64,000 nt of DNA from Streptomyces sp. cf386 (GTDB lineage Bacteria > Actinomycetota > Actinomycetes > Streptomycetales > Streptomycetaceae): assembly GCF_900103585.1 (NCBI RefSeq), contig NZ_FNHV01000012.1, forward strand, positions 280,349 through 344,348. The letters are read 5' to 3'. Under the pieces are notes generated by a model, which saw only the letters and a program-made list of their open reading frames with translations, searched no databases and was not told where the DNA came from. Of the stretch, positions 1-7,621 are shown piece by piece; positions within the stretch are counted from its first letter, which is position 1, and the number at the start of each line of letters is the position of its first letter. Both the position numbers and the translations under genes were made by a program.

Positions 1-963
1 GGCGAGGCGCTGCGCTTCAGCTTCGTGGTCACCGGCATCGCGGTGGTCGCCCTGGTCGTGTTCGCGCTGGCGGCGCTGCCGGACTTCTCCTTCGGGTCGC
101 TGGACGACATCCCGGTCGACGCGTCTGCGGCGGGGTCGAGCTCCTGGCTGCCCTTCGGGCTGCTCGGCATCTGGGCGGCGTTCCCGTTCGGGATGTGGTT
201 CTTCCTGGGCGTCGAGGGGGTGCCGCTGGCCGCCGAGGAGACCAAGGAACCGGCCCGTACGCTGCCCAAGGCGATCCGCTGGTCGATGGCGATCCTGGTG
301 GTCCTGGCCGTGGTGACCTTCTTCGCGGCGGCCGGCGCACGCGGCTCGGCGGCGATCCAGGAGGCGGGCAACCCACTGGTGGAGGCCCTTCAGCCGGACG
401 GCGAGGCGACGACGCTGAGCCGGATCGTGAACTACGCGGGCCTGGCGGGCCTGGTGGCGTCGTTCTTCTCGCTGATCTACGCGGGCTCGCGCCAGCTGTT
501 CGCCCTCTCCCGCGCGGGCTACCTGCCCCGCTTCCTGTCCCTCACCAGCAGCCGCAAGGCGCCGTACCTGGGCCTGCTGGTGCCGGGCACGATCGGCTTC
601 CTGCTGGCGGCGCTGACCGGCGACGGCGCCCGGATGCTGAACGTCGCGGTCTTCGGCGCCACCATCTCCTACGCGCTGATGTCCCTCTCGCACATCGTGC
701 TGCGCCGCCGCGAGCCGGAGCTCGCGCGTCCGTACCGCACACCGGGCGGGGTGCTGACCTCCTCGGTCGCGCTGGTCCTGGCCTGTGCGGCGCTGGTGGC
801 GACGTTCCTGGTGGACGTGACGGCGGCCCTGATCGCGCTGGCGGTGTACGTGGTGGCGGTCGGGTACTTCGGCCTGTACAGCCGTAAGCGGCTGGTGGCG
901 AAGGCGCCGGAGGAGGAGTTCGCGGCGCTGGCCGCGGCCGAGGCAGAGTTGGCACGGGACTGA
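1..963 (+). CDS. Ethanolamine-type permease, APC superfamily (5' truncated)
   Basis: The reading frame is open from the first base, so the N-terminal part of the transporter lies outside the window; about 320 residues remain. Several hydrophobic membrane segments are visible. The stretch WFFLGVEGVPLAAEE followed by SRQLFALSRAGYLP matches the ethanolamine permease branch of the amino acid-polyamine-organocation family. The gene is followed after 37 bp by a class I glutamine amidotransferase on the same strand. In other streptomycetes a permease of this type sits beside a gamma-glutamylethanolamide synthetase gene, so ethanolamine uptake is the most likely role. That synthetase would lie left of the window and cannot be checked here. 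A general amino acid permease is the alternative. Confidence 0.85.
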   Translation, partial: GEALRFSFVVTGIAVVALVVFALAALPDFSFGSLDDIPVDASAAGSSSWLPFGLLGIWAAFPFGMWFFLGVEGVPLAAEETKEPARTLPKAIRWSMAILVVLAVVTFFAAAGARGSAAIQEAGNPLVEALQPDGEATTLSRIVNYAGLAGLVASFFSLIYAGSRQLFALSRAGYLPRFLSLTSSRKAPYLGLLVPGTIGFLLAALTGDGARMLNVAVFGATISYALMSLSHIVLRRREPELARPYRTPGGVLTSSVALVLACAALVATFLVDVTAALIALAVYVVAVGYFGLYSRKRLVAKAPEEEFAALAAAEAELARD

Positions 964-1000
964 ACCGTCGACCGTCGACCGTGAGTGTGAGGGAGTTGCT

Positions 1001-1690
1001 GTGGCCAGGCCGCTGATCGGGGTCAGCACCTATCTGGAGTCCGGTGTGCGCTGGGGCGTGTGGGAGCTGGAGGCGGCGCTGCTGCCGGTCGGCTATCCAC
1101 GGCTGGTGCAGCGGGCGGGGGGCCTGGCCGCGATGCTTCCGCCGGACGACCCGTCGCTCGCGGCGGCTGCCGTGGCCCGGCTGGACGGGCTCGTCATCGC
1201 GGGCGGGCCGGACGTGGAGCCGGTCCGGTACGGGGCGGAGCGCGAGCCCCGCACCGGGCCGCCCGCGCGGGAGCGGGACGCGTGGGAGCTGGCCCTGATC
1301 GACGCGGCGCTGGCCTCTGGCGTTCCGCTGCTGGGCATCTGCCGGGGCATGCAACTGCTGAACGTCGCCCTCGGCGGGACGCTCGTGCAGCACATCGAGG
1401 GTCACGCGGAGGTCGTGGGCGTCTTCGGCAGCCACACCGTCAAGCCGGTGCCGGGGAGTCTTTACGCCGGTGTCGTGCCGGAGGAGACGTCGGTGCCGAC
1501 GTATCACCATCAGGCCGTGGACCGGCTGGGCGAGGGGCTTGTCGCGTCGGCGTATGCGGCGGACGGGACGGTGGAGGCGGTGGAACTGCCGTCGGCCGGT
1601 GGGTGGGTGTTGGGGGTGCAGTGGCATCCGGAGATGGGGGAGGATCTGCGGGTTGTGCGGGGGTTGGTGGGGGCGGCTGCGGGTGGCTGA
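1001..1690 (+). CDS. Class I glutamine amidotransferase-like gamma-glutamyl hydrolase (PuuD-like)
   Basis: The protein has 229 residues and the peptidase C26 fold signature: GLVIAGGPDVEP near residue 65, the nucleophile elbow PLLGICRGMQLLN with Cys114, and the distal catalytic GVQWHPE motif near the C terminus. Family members hydrolyse gamma-glutamyl amides such as gamma-glutamyl-GABA. Next to an ethanolamine permease, a gamma-glutamylated ethanolamine catabolite is a reasonable substrate, but this is inference from context. The GTG start at 1001 is preceded by a GAGGGAG ribosome site at about 988-994. The gene lies 37 bp behind the permease and is probably cotranscribed with it. It is convergent with the LysR gene, and a long imperfect palindrome fills the gap. 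Confidence 0.88.
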   Translation: MARPLIGVSTYLESGVRWGVWELEAALLPVGYPRLVQRAGGLAAMLPPDDPSLAAAAVARLDGLVIAGGPDVEPVRYGAEREPRTGPPARERDAWELALIDAALASGVPLLGICRGMQLLNVALGGTLVQHIEGHAEVVGVFGSHTVKPVPGSLYAGVVPEETSVPTYHHQAVDRLGEGLVASAYAADGTVEAVELPSAGGWVLGVQWHPEMGEDLRVVRGLVGAAAGG

Positions 1691-1698
1691 TGGGGGGA

Positions 1699-1888
1699 TT
1701 TTCGCCCCCGCCGCCCCTACCCGTCCCATCCTTCTGGGGCTCCGCCCCAGACCCCGCTCCTCAGACGCCGGAGGGGCTGGATCCAGCCCGTCCGGCGTCT
1801 GAGGACGAGGCCCCTTCAGGGCCGATGCGGGGGTCTGCGGGCGGCAGCCCCCAGGGATGGGACGGGTAGGGGCGGCGGGGGCGAGAAA
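1699..1888. repeat. Nested imperfect inverted repeat between convergent genes
   Basis: The outer arms, 1701-1730 and 1856-1885, are nearly perfect complements of a C-rich run ending CCTACCCGTCCCATC. Inside them are GGGGCTCCGCCCCAGACCCC (1737-1756), imperfectly matched at 1830-1851, and a tight stem of 1759-1781 against 1782-1803 centred on TCAGACGCCGGAGG. The whole stretch can fold into one long hairpin. It lies just behind the stops of the amidotransferase and the LysR gene and probably terminates both. The inner sequence looks like a dispersed intergenic element common in Streptomyces, which is a recollection rather than a search result. Confidence 0.8.
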
Positions 1889-1889
1889 A

Positions 1890-2813
1890 CTACCCCCGCG
1901 TCAGCGACAGCAGATCCCGCGCCGGCCCCACCGGCCGGTGGCCCACCGGCCAGACCGCCCGGAGGTCCCGCGCCAGGGACACGTCGGCCAGCGGAATGCT
2001 CACCAGGCGCCGCATCGACAGTTCCTCCCCGACGGCCAGCTCGCTCAGCACCGCGGGCCCCGCCCCACTCACCGCCGCCGCCTTCACCGCCGTCGTGGAC
2101 GACAGCTCGATCAGAGGACGGGCAAGGCCGCCCAGCGCGGCGTCGAGGACCTGCCGGGTCCCCGACCCCTCCTCCCGCAGGATCAACGGCGTAGCAGCCA
2201 ACTCCGACGCCTCCAGCGCCCGCCGGCGACGCGACCAGACGTGCCCCGGCGCCGTCACCACGATGAGGTTGTCGTGGGCGATGACGACCGAGTCCAGCCC
2301 TGTCGGAACCGTGAGCCCCTCCACGAACCCGAGATCCGCCTCGTCCGCCAGCAACCGCTCCGCCACGGCCGCCGAGTTGCCCGCGAGCAGCGACACCGCC
2401 GTGTCCGGCCGCTGGGCGCGCAGCGCGAGCAGCCAGCCCGGCAGCAGATACTCCGCGATCGTCATGCTCGCCGCCACCCGCAGCCGCGAGTCCCGCCGGT
2501 CCCGCAACGCCTGCGCCCCCACGTCGAAGGCCTCCGCCGCCTCCACGATCCGCCGCGCCCAGTCCGTCACCAGCGCCCCGGCATCCGTGAGCCGGGAGCC
2601 CCTCGGTGACCGGTCGACCAGCGCGACCCCGAGCAGCCGTTCCATCGACCGGATCCGGCTGCTCGCCGCCGGCTGGGTGATCCCCAGCTCACGCGCCGCC
2701 CCACCGAGACTGCCGAGCCGCGCCACCGCCAACAACAGCTCCAGCGCGCCGAGCTCCGGGACACGATGTGCCAGGGATCCTGCGCGAAACTGCCCCTCCG
2801 CCGCGTCTGTCAT
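1890..2813 (-). CDS. LysR-family transcriptional regulator
   Basis: The protein has 307 residues, the normal LysR length. The N-terminal winged helix-turn-helix is clear: LELLLAVARLGSLGGAARELGITQPAASSRIRS within roughly residues 20-60. The substrate-binding domain follows. The gene diverges from a TDT-family transporter whose start is 70 bp away, and LysR proteins usually control such a divergent partner, so the transporter is its likely target. There is almost no room for a leader between the ATG at 2813 and the A+T-rich stretch ATAAACTGGCCTT just upstream. The effector cannot be named; an organic acid is possible given the transporter family. Confidence 0.9.
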   Translation of the reverse strand: MTDAAEGQFRAGSLAHRVPELGALELLLAVARLGSLGGAARELGITQPAASSRIRSMERLLGVALVDRSPRGSRLTDAGALVTDWARRIVEAAEAFDVGAQALRDRRDSRLRVAASMTIAEYLLPGWLLALRAQRPDTAVSLLAGNSAAVAERLLADEADLGFVEGLTVPTGLDSVVIAHDNLIVVTAPGHVWSRRRRALEASELAATPLILREEGSGTRQVLDAALGGLARPLIELSSTTAVKAAAVSGAGPAVLSELAVGEELSMRRLVSIPLADVSLARDLRAVWPVGHRPVGPARDLLSLTRG

Positions 2814-2883
2814 AAGGCCAGTTTATGTGCCCATAGAGGCAAACTCCCTGGTGGGAGGCAAAGACTGGAGCGACCCTCGGACC

Positions 2884-4008
2884 ATGGTCACCGCCGTCCG
2901 TCACCTCGGACCCAACTGGTACGCCTCCGTCATGGGCACCGCCGCCGTCGCCACCGCCGGAGCCGCGCTGCCGCTTCAGCTCCCCGGCCTGCGCACGACC
3001 TGCGCAGCCGTCTGGATGCTCTCCCTCGTCCTGCTCGTCACCCTGCTCACCGCCCGCGCCCTGCACTGGACCCACCACCGCGACCAGGCCCGCGCCCACC
3101 TCCTCGACCCGGCCACGGCGCCCTTCTACGGTTGCCTGGCGATGGCCCTGCTCGCCGTCGGCGGCGGTGCGGTGACCGTCGGCCGGGACTGGATCGGGAC
3201 CGGGGCGGCGGTCGCTCTCGATGCCGTGCTGTTCAGCGCCGGTACGGTCGTCGCGCTGGCGGCCGCCGTCGCCGTCCCGTACCTGATGGCCGTACGCCAT
3301 CGCATCGAGCCGTCACAGGCCACGCCGGTATGGCTGTTGCCGCTCGTCGCGCCCATGGTGTCCGCCGCGCTCGGGCCGCTGCTCGTGCCGCATCTGCCGC
3401 CCGGGCAGGCCCGGGAGACCCTGCTCCTCGCCTGCTTCGCGATGTTCGGGCTCAGCCTGCTCGCCACCCTGCTGATGCTGCCGCTGGTCTTCGCCCGGCT
3501 GATCACCGGCGGTCCGCTGCCCCTCGCTCAAACGCCGACCCTGTTCCTGGTGCTGGGGCCGCTCGGGCAGTCCACCACGGCCGTCGGCAGTTTCGCGGAC
3601 GTCGCCCCGGGCGTCGTACCGGCCCCGTACAGCGGGGGTTTCGGCGTGCTCGCCGTTCTCTACGGCGTGCCCGTCATGGGCTTCGCCCTCCTGTGGTTCG
3701 GGCTCGCCACCGCGCATGTCGTGCGGGCCCGGCGGCACGGCATGGGGTTCGCGATGACCTGGTGGGCGTTCACCTTCCCGGTCGGCACCTGTGTCACCGG
3801 CGCCGCGGCACTGGCCCGGCACACCGGGCTCGCGGTCTACGACGGGCTCGCCGTCGGGCTGTACATCGTGCTGGTCGGCGCGTGGGCCGTCGCCGCCCTG
3901 TCCACCACGCGCGGCCTCCTCAGCGGCGCGCTGCTCGCAGCGCCCCGGACAGCACACCCGGTGCCTCGGCCAACGACGGGCCGTACCACGTCAGGTGCCG
4001 CCCGCTGA
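2884..4008 (+). CDS. TDT (SLAC1-like) transporter for dicarboxylate, tellurite or sulfite
   Basis: From the ATG at 2884 the protein has 374 residues and about ten hydrophobic segments, as in the tellurite-resistance/dicarboxylate transporter family. The N terminus HLGPNWYASVMGTAA is typical of that family. A longer open frame to 1996 is antisense to the LysR gene and is not credible. The family moves C4-dicarboxylates, sulfite or other anions across the cytoplasmic membrane; substrate cannot be decided here. Control by the divergent LysR protein is likely. The last 89 bp overlap the 3' end of the convergent metal-receptor gene, so the two C termini are encoded on opposite strands of the same DNA. 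Confidence 0.85.
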   Translation: MVTAVRHLGPNWYASVMGTAAVATAGAALPLQLPGLRTTCAAVWMLSLVLLVTLLTARALHWTHHRDQARAHLLDPATAPFYGCLAMALLAVGGGAVTVGRDWIGTGAAVALDAVLFSAGTVVALAAAVAVPYLMAVRHRIEPSQATPVWLLPLVAPMVSAALGPLLVPHLPPGQARETLLLACFAMFGLSLLATLLMLPLVFARLITGGPLPLAQTPTLFLVLGPLGQSTTAVGSFADVAPGVVPAPYSGGFGVLAVLYGVPVMGFALLWFGLATAHVVRARRHGMGFAMTWWAFTFPVGTCVTGAAALARHTGLAVYDGLAVGLYIVLVGAWAVAALSTTRGLLSGALLAAPRTAHPVPRPTTGRTTSGAAR

Positions 4009-4639
4009 CCAACGCACAGGGCAGGCCGGGGAAGGCCTCCGGGCCGTCGTCGGCCGTGAAGCGGTACGGCTCGTCGGGGAGGACGACGACGTCCGGGGGT
4101 GCTGACCTCAGCTCGTCCAAGGGGATGCGCGGGTAGCGGTCCTCGTGGGTCGTGTACAGGTGGTCCACGCCGAGGCGGGCCAGGACGTCGCCCGCGAAGG
4201 TGTCGCGGCCCAGCACCATCCAGGGGCGCCGCCAGATCGGGACCACGGCCGTCGTACGGCGCTCCGGGGGCCGCAGTGACGACCACGCCTCCTCCGCCTC
4301 GTCCAGCCAGCGCGGGCGTGCCGTCACCCCGCAGGCGTCCAGCACACGCGCCAGTTCCCGGAAGGCTCCCGGGACGTCCCGTACCTCGGTCACCAGGACC
4401 TCGATGCCGGCCGCTCGGAGGGCTGCGAGGTCGGGCTCGCGGTTCTCCTCCTCGTTGGCGATCACCAGGTCGGGGGCGAGAGCGACGACGGTGTCGGCCT
4501 TGGGGTTCTTGGTGCCGCCGACGCGGGGGACGTCCAGGTCGGCCGGGTGGCTGCACCAGTCGGTGGCGCCGACCAGGACGCCGGGGGCCGAGACGGCGAC
4601 GGCCTCCGTCAGGGACGGCACCAGGGAGACGACGCGCAT
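3920..4639 (-). CDS. Helical-backbone metal receptor, BtuF-like, apparently cytoplasmic
   Basis: The protein has 239 residues and begins directly with the periplasmic binding fold, RVVSLVPSLTEAV, followed by GATDWCSHP and VGGTKNPKADTVVALAPDLVIAN. This is the helical-backbone metal receptor (BtuF/FhuD) pattern used for cobalamin and siderophores. No signal peptide or lipobox precedes the fold, and no transporter genes are nearby. It may therefore be a cytoplasmic sensor or a chaperone rather than an ABC binding protein. Its ATG overlaps the stop of the upstream cupin-HTH gene (TGATG), indicating translational coupling. The 3' end overlaps that of the TDT transporter gene on the other strand. 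Confidence 0.8.
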   Translation of the reverse strand: MRVVSLVPSLTEAVAVSAPGVLVGATDWCSHPADLDVPRVGGTKNPKADTVVALAPDLVIANEEENREPDLAALRAAGIEVLVTEVRDVPGAFRELARVLDACGVTARPRWLDEAEEAWSSLRPPERRTTAVVPIWRRPWMVLGRDTFAGDVLARLGVDHLYTTHEDRYPRIPLDELRSAPPDVVVLPDEPYRFTADDGPEAFPGLPCALVSGRHLTWYGPSLAEAPGVLSGALRAARR

Positions 4640-5208
4640 CAGCGCCTCGGCCGGTCCCGGACCGCCTCGATGTGCTCCGCCACCGCGACGACGACCACGC
4701 GCGTGTCCGGCACGGTCGCCCGCCAGCGGTGGCGCACCCCGCCGGTGAGGTACAGGGTGTCGCCGCGGCCCAGGCGGTACGCGCGGCCCTCCGCCTCGAT
4801 CTCCACGGCGCCGTCGGCGACGTACATCAACTGGTCGTTGCGGTACTGGAATTCACGGCCCGCGTCATGGTCGCCGGTGAACTCCGAGGCGTGCATCTGG
4901 TGGTGACCGCGCACCAGGGACCGCGTCCGGGGTTCCGGCGCCAGTTCGGTGGTGTCGGCCCGGACCACGTCGACGCTGCACGCCGGGTCGGCGGCGGCGA
5001 GGAGTTCGACGGCGGTCGTACGCAAGGCGTCGGCGACCTTTTCGAGGGAGCTTCTGCTGGGGCGGGCGCGGTCGTTCTCGACCTGGCTCAGGAAGGGCAC
5101 CGACAGGCCGCTGCGCTCGGCCACGACGGCGAGGGTGAGGTCGAGCGCGCGGCGTCGCCGCCGCACGGCCGCGCCCACTCGAAGAGGCTGTTCTTTGTGG
5201 TCGCCCAT
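4639..5208 (-). CDS. XRE-family regulator with C-terminal cupin sensor
   Basis: The N-terminal part carries a helix-turn-helix of the XRE type (ALDLTLAVVAERSGLSVPFL, about residues 18-40) and a SQVENDRARPSRSSLEKVADAL recognition region. The C-terminal half is a cupin with YRLGRGDTLYLTGGVRHRW. I place the start at the ATG 5208; an upstream in-frame start at 5268 would add a non-conserved arginine-rich tail. A GGAGGG site lies about 11 nt upstream of 5208. This architecture senses a small ligand through the cupin and represses nearby genes. The stop codon overlaps the start of the metal-receptor-like gene, so the pair is an operon. Confidence 0.87.
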   Translation of the reverse strand: MGDHKEQPLRVGAAVRRRRRALDLTLAVVAERSGLSVPFLSQVENDRARPSRSSLEKVADALRTTAVELLAAADPACSVDVVRADTTELAPEPRTRSLVRGHHQMHASEFTGDHDAGREFQYRNDQLMYVADGAVEIEAEGRAYRLGRGDTLYLTGGVRHRWRATVPDTRVVVVAVAEHIEAVRDRPRR

Positions 5209-5806
5209 CGCTCCGGCTCCCTCCTTCGCTCGTCCGGCCACTGTCCTCGCGCCCGTCTTCCGGCGCACACCTTCTGTTGAGTTCCTTGCACCCTACGCAT
5301 GTTCGGCAAACCGTTTCATGCGCCCGTCACATTGACGGCACATCGTGGGGAGTACGACCCATCGGTTCACGCCAGCGGATCGGCTCCCCCGGCGCTCCGG
5401 GTACCCCCGCGCCGCCTCTGACTCCCGTTCAGCGCGGAAGAGCTGTTGTTCTGTTCAATGCTCCGGAAGTCGTCCGTGTTCCCCATCTCCTACGGTGGGA
5501 GCACCTGGTCACCGCGTCAACCGGGGCCACCTGCCGGATTGTTGGGTCGGTGTCGGCGGTGAGGGCTCGGCACGGCCGGGTTCAGGTGGTGGGATAGCGC
5601 TGCGTGGTTGGCCGGATCCTTCTCGTAGGCATGCCGTACGACTATGCGGACATGCCGCGAGGGGTGGGCCCGCCGTACGTGAGGGGAAAACGTACGGCGT
5701 GACCCACCCCTCGGGCGGCGGTCCGGGCCCGTCAGGTCACCCGGCCGCCCTAGGGCGTGTCTTCTGGATCATGCCGGCGTCGCCGACCTGACCCAGAAGA
5801 CACCCC
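5209..5806. other. Intergenic region between cupin regulator and ProW-ProX gene
   Basis: About 600 bp with no convincing gene. Short open frames at 5277-5597 and 5345-5791 on the plus strand have no recognisable domain or ribosome site and are probably spurious. The region should hold the promoter of the minus-strand cupin regulator near 5215-5300. Two strong inverted repeats lie at its right end (5658-5713 and 5750-5810). Confidence 0.6.
5658..5713. terminator. Long hairpin, about 23-bp arms
   Basis: Arms 5658-5680 (CGAGGGGTGGG then CCGCCGTACGT) and 5690-5713 pair with only a small bulge around a GAGGGGAAA loop. It lies downstream of the ProW-ProX gene read on the minus strand and can act as a terminator. 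It could also be part of a mobile-element relic. Confidence 0.65.
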
Positions 5807-5810
5807 CTAG
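5750..5810. repeat. 18-bp inverted repeat bounded by CTAG, overlapping a stop codon
   Basis: CTAGGGCGTGTCTTCTGG at 5750-5767 is the reverse complement of 5793-5810 with one mismatch, separated by 25 bp. The right arm includes the TAG stop of the ProW-ProX gene. It can serve as its terminator. The CTAG ends and TAGGGCGTGT-like tip also resemble the ends of small insertion elements. Confidence 0.6.
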
Positions 5811-7621
5811 CTCTTCTGCTCCGATCCGGCGACCGGAGCCCACTTGTCCACCAGACCGGGGTTCTGCTTCAGCCAGGTGCGGACGGCGTCCTGCTCCTTG
5901 CCCTTGCCGGCCTTGGTGATCTGCGACTCCAGGCCGGTGAGCTGCTTCTCGGTCATGGAGAAGCCCTTCAGCCACTTGCCGACCTCGGGGTTGTCCTCGG
6001 CGAAGCCCTTGCGGGCGAGGGTGTGCACGCCGTCGCCCTTGCCCCAGGCTCCCTTGGGGTCCTTGAGCTTCTTCAGGTCGTAGTCGCTGTACGCCCAGTG
6101 CGGCGACCAGAGCGTGACGACGACGGGCTCCTTCTTGGCGTACGCGCGCTTGAGCTCGGCGAGCATGGCGGGCGTCGAGCCGTCCACGACGTCGTACTCG
6201 CCCTGAAGGCCGTACTCCTTGAGGACCTTGTCCTTGAGCATGCCCATCATTCCGGCGCTCGGCTCGATGCCGATGATCTTGCCCTTGAACTTGGCGGCGT
6301 TGCCCTTGAGGTCCTCCAGGGAGTCGACGCCCTTCACATACGACGGGACGCTGAGCTCCAGCGAGGTGGGGCCGTACCAGGAGCCGAGGTCGTCGAGCCG
6401 GTTGCCGTACTTCTTCCAGTACTCGGCGTGTGTGGTGGGCAGCCAGGAGTCCGTCTGGAAGTCGATCTGGCCGGTGGCCACGCCGGTGTAGAGGGGCCCG
6501 GCGGCGTACTGGGTGGTGGTGACCTCGAAGCCTCGCTGCTCCAGGAGCTCCTTCCACAGGTACGTCGAGGCGATGCCCTCGTCCCACGGGATGTAGCCGA
6601 GCTTGATCTCCTTGCCCTTGCCGACGTTCGTGGCGGAGGCCTCGGCGGTGCCGGAGGTGGGGCCGAAGACGCCCATGCCGCCCGCGACGAGGGCCAGGGC
6701 GGCCACGCCTGCGACCGCGACGACGGGGCGAGGGCGGTGGTTCCAGACCTTGGTGCCACCCGCGGCACGGGCCTTGGCGGCGGCGCGGCGGCCGAGCGGG
6801 GAGATCTGCGCGCCGAGCGCGCCGGTGATGCGGTCCAGGTAGATGGCGAGGACGACGATGCCCACGCCCGCCTCGAAACCGAAGCCGATGTCGAGCTGGC
6901 CGATGGCCTCGTTGACCGCACCGCCGAGGCCGCCGGTGCCGACCATGCCGGCGATGACGACCATCGACAGGCTCAGCATGATCACCTGGTTGACGCCCGC
7001 CATGATCGTCGGCAGGGCGAGCGGCAGCTGGAGGCGCAGCAGGGTGTCGCGAGGTGTGGTGCCGAACGCCTCGGCGGCCTCGACCAGCTCGGCGTCGACC
7101 TGACGGATGCCGAGCTCGGTCATCCGGACGCCGGGGGCGAGCGCGAAGATCAGGGTGGCGATGACACCGGCGGCGGTGCCCAGGCCGAAGAAGAGGATGG
7201 CGGGGATCAGCAGCACCATCGACGGCATCGTCTGGAGCAGGTCCAGGACGGGCCGTACGACCGCGCTGACCGTCTTGGAGCGGGCCGCCCAGATGCCCAG
7301 CGGGATCGACATCACCAGCGCGATGACGGTCGCCACCAGCACCAGGGCCAGCGTCGACATGGCGCGGTCCCACAGGTCGAGCGAGTCGACCAGCACGAAC
7401 CCGCCGAAGGCGAGGACGCCCGCGACCAGGCCGCGCAGCCACCAGGCCAGCACGGCGAGGATGCCCGCGAGAAGCAGGGGCTCGGGTGCGGTCAGGACGG
7501 CGTTGACGCCGTCGTACATGCCCTCCACGACCGCCTTGATCGCGTCGAAGAGCCAGCCCATGTGGGCGACCAGCCAGTCCACACCGGAGTCGACCCAGTC
7601 GCCGAGAGGGAGCCTAGGCAT
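5807..7621 (-). CDS. Glycine betaine/proline ABC transporter, permease fused to substrate-binding domain
   Basis: The 604-residue protein joins two functions. Residues about 1-300 are a ProW/OpuAB-type permease with membrane helices and the ABC-coupling EAAEAFGTTPRDTLLRLQLPLA loop. After one more hydrophobic segment (about 305-325), residues about 340-600 form an OpuAC/ProX-type binding domain, with LGYIPWDEGIASTYLW and DFQTDSWLPTTHAEYW. These tryptophan-rich motifs hold quaternary ammonium compounds. The binding domain would be tethered outside the membrane. The start overlaps the upstream ATPase stop by 8 bp, so the two form one operon. The role is uptake of osmoprotectants. No separate binding protein gene is present. 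Confidence 0.93.
   Translation of the reverse strand: MPRLPLGDWVDSGVDWLVAHMGWLFDAIKAVVEGMYDGVNAVLTAPEPLLLAGILAVLAWWLRGLVAGVLAFGGFVLVDSLDLWDRAMSTLALVLVATVIALVMSIPLGIWAARSKTVSAVVRPVLDLLQTMPSMVLLIPAILFFGLGTAAGVIATLIFALAPGVRMTELGIRQVDAELVEAAEAFGTTPRDTLLRLQLPLALPTIMAGVNQVIMLSLSMVVIAGMVGTGGLGGAVNEAIGQLDIGFGFEAGVGIVVLAIYLDRITGALGAQISPLGRRAAAKARAAGGTKVWNHRPRPVVAVAGVAALALVAGGMGVFGPTSGTAEASATNVGKGKEIKLGYIPWDEGIASTYLWKELLEQRGFEVTTTQYAAGPLYTGVATGQIDFQTDSWLPTTHAEYWKKYGNRLDDLGSWYGPTSLELSVPSYVKGVDSLEDLKGNAAKFKGKIIGIEPSAGMMGMLKDKVLKEYGLQGEYDVVDGSTPAMLAELKRAYAKKEPVVVTLWSPHWAYSDYDLKKLKDPKGAWGKGDGVHTLARKGFAEDNPEVGKWLKGFSMTEKQLTGLESQITKAGKGKEQDAVRTWLKQNPGLVDKWAPVAGSEQKS

Noticed and set aside
1996..2883. N-terminal extension of the TDT transporter back to 1996
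   Set aside because: It is antisense to the LysR gene, has no membrane segments and a normal start exists at 2884.
5277..5597. Short open frame in the intergenic region, with RAVVLFNAPEVVRVPHLLRWEH
   Set aside because: It looked protein-like, but there is no ribosome site, no recognised domain and codon bias is weak.
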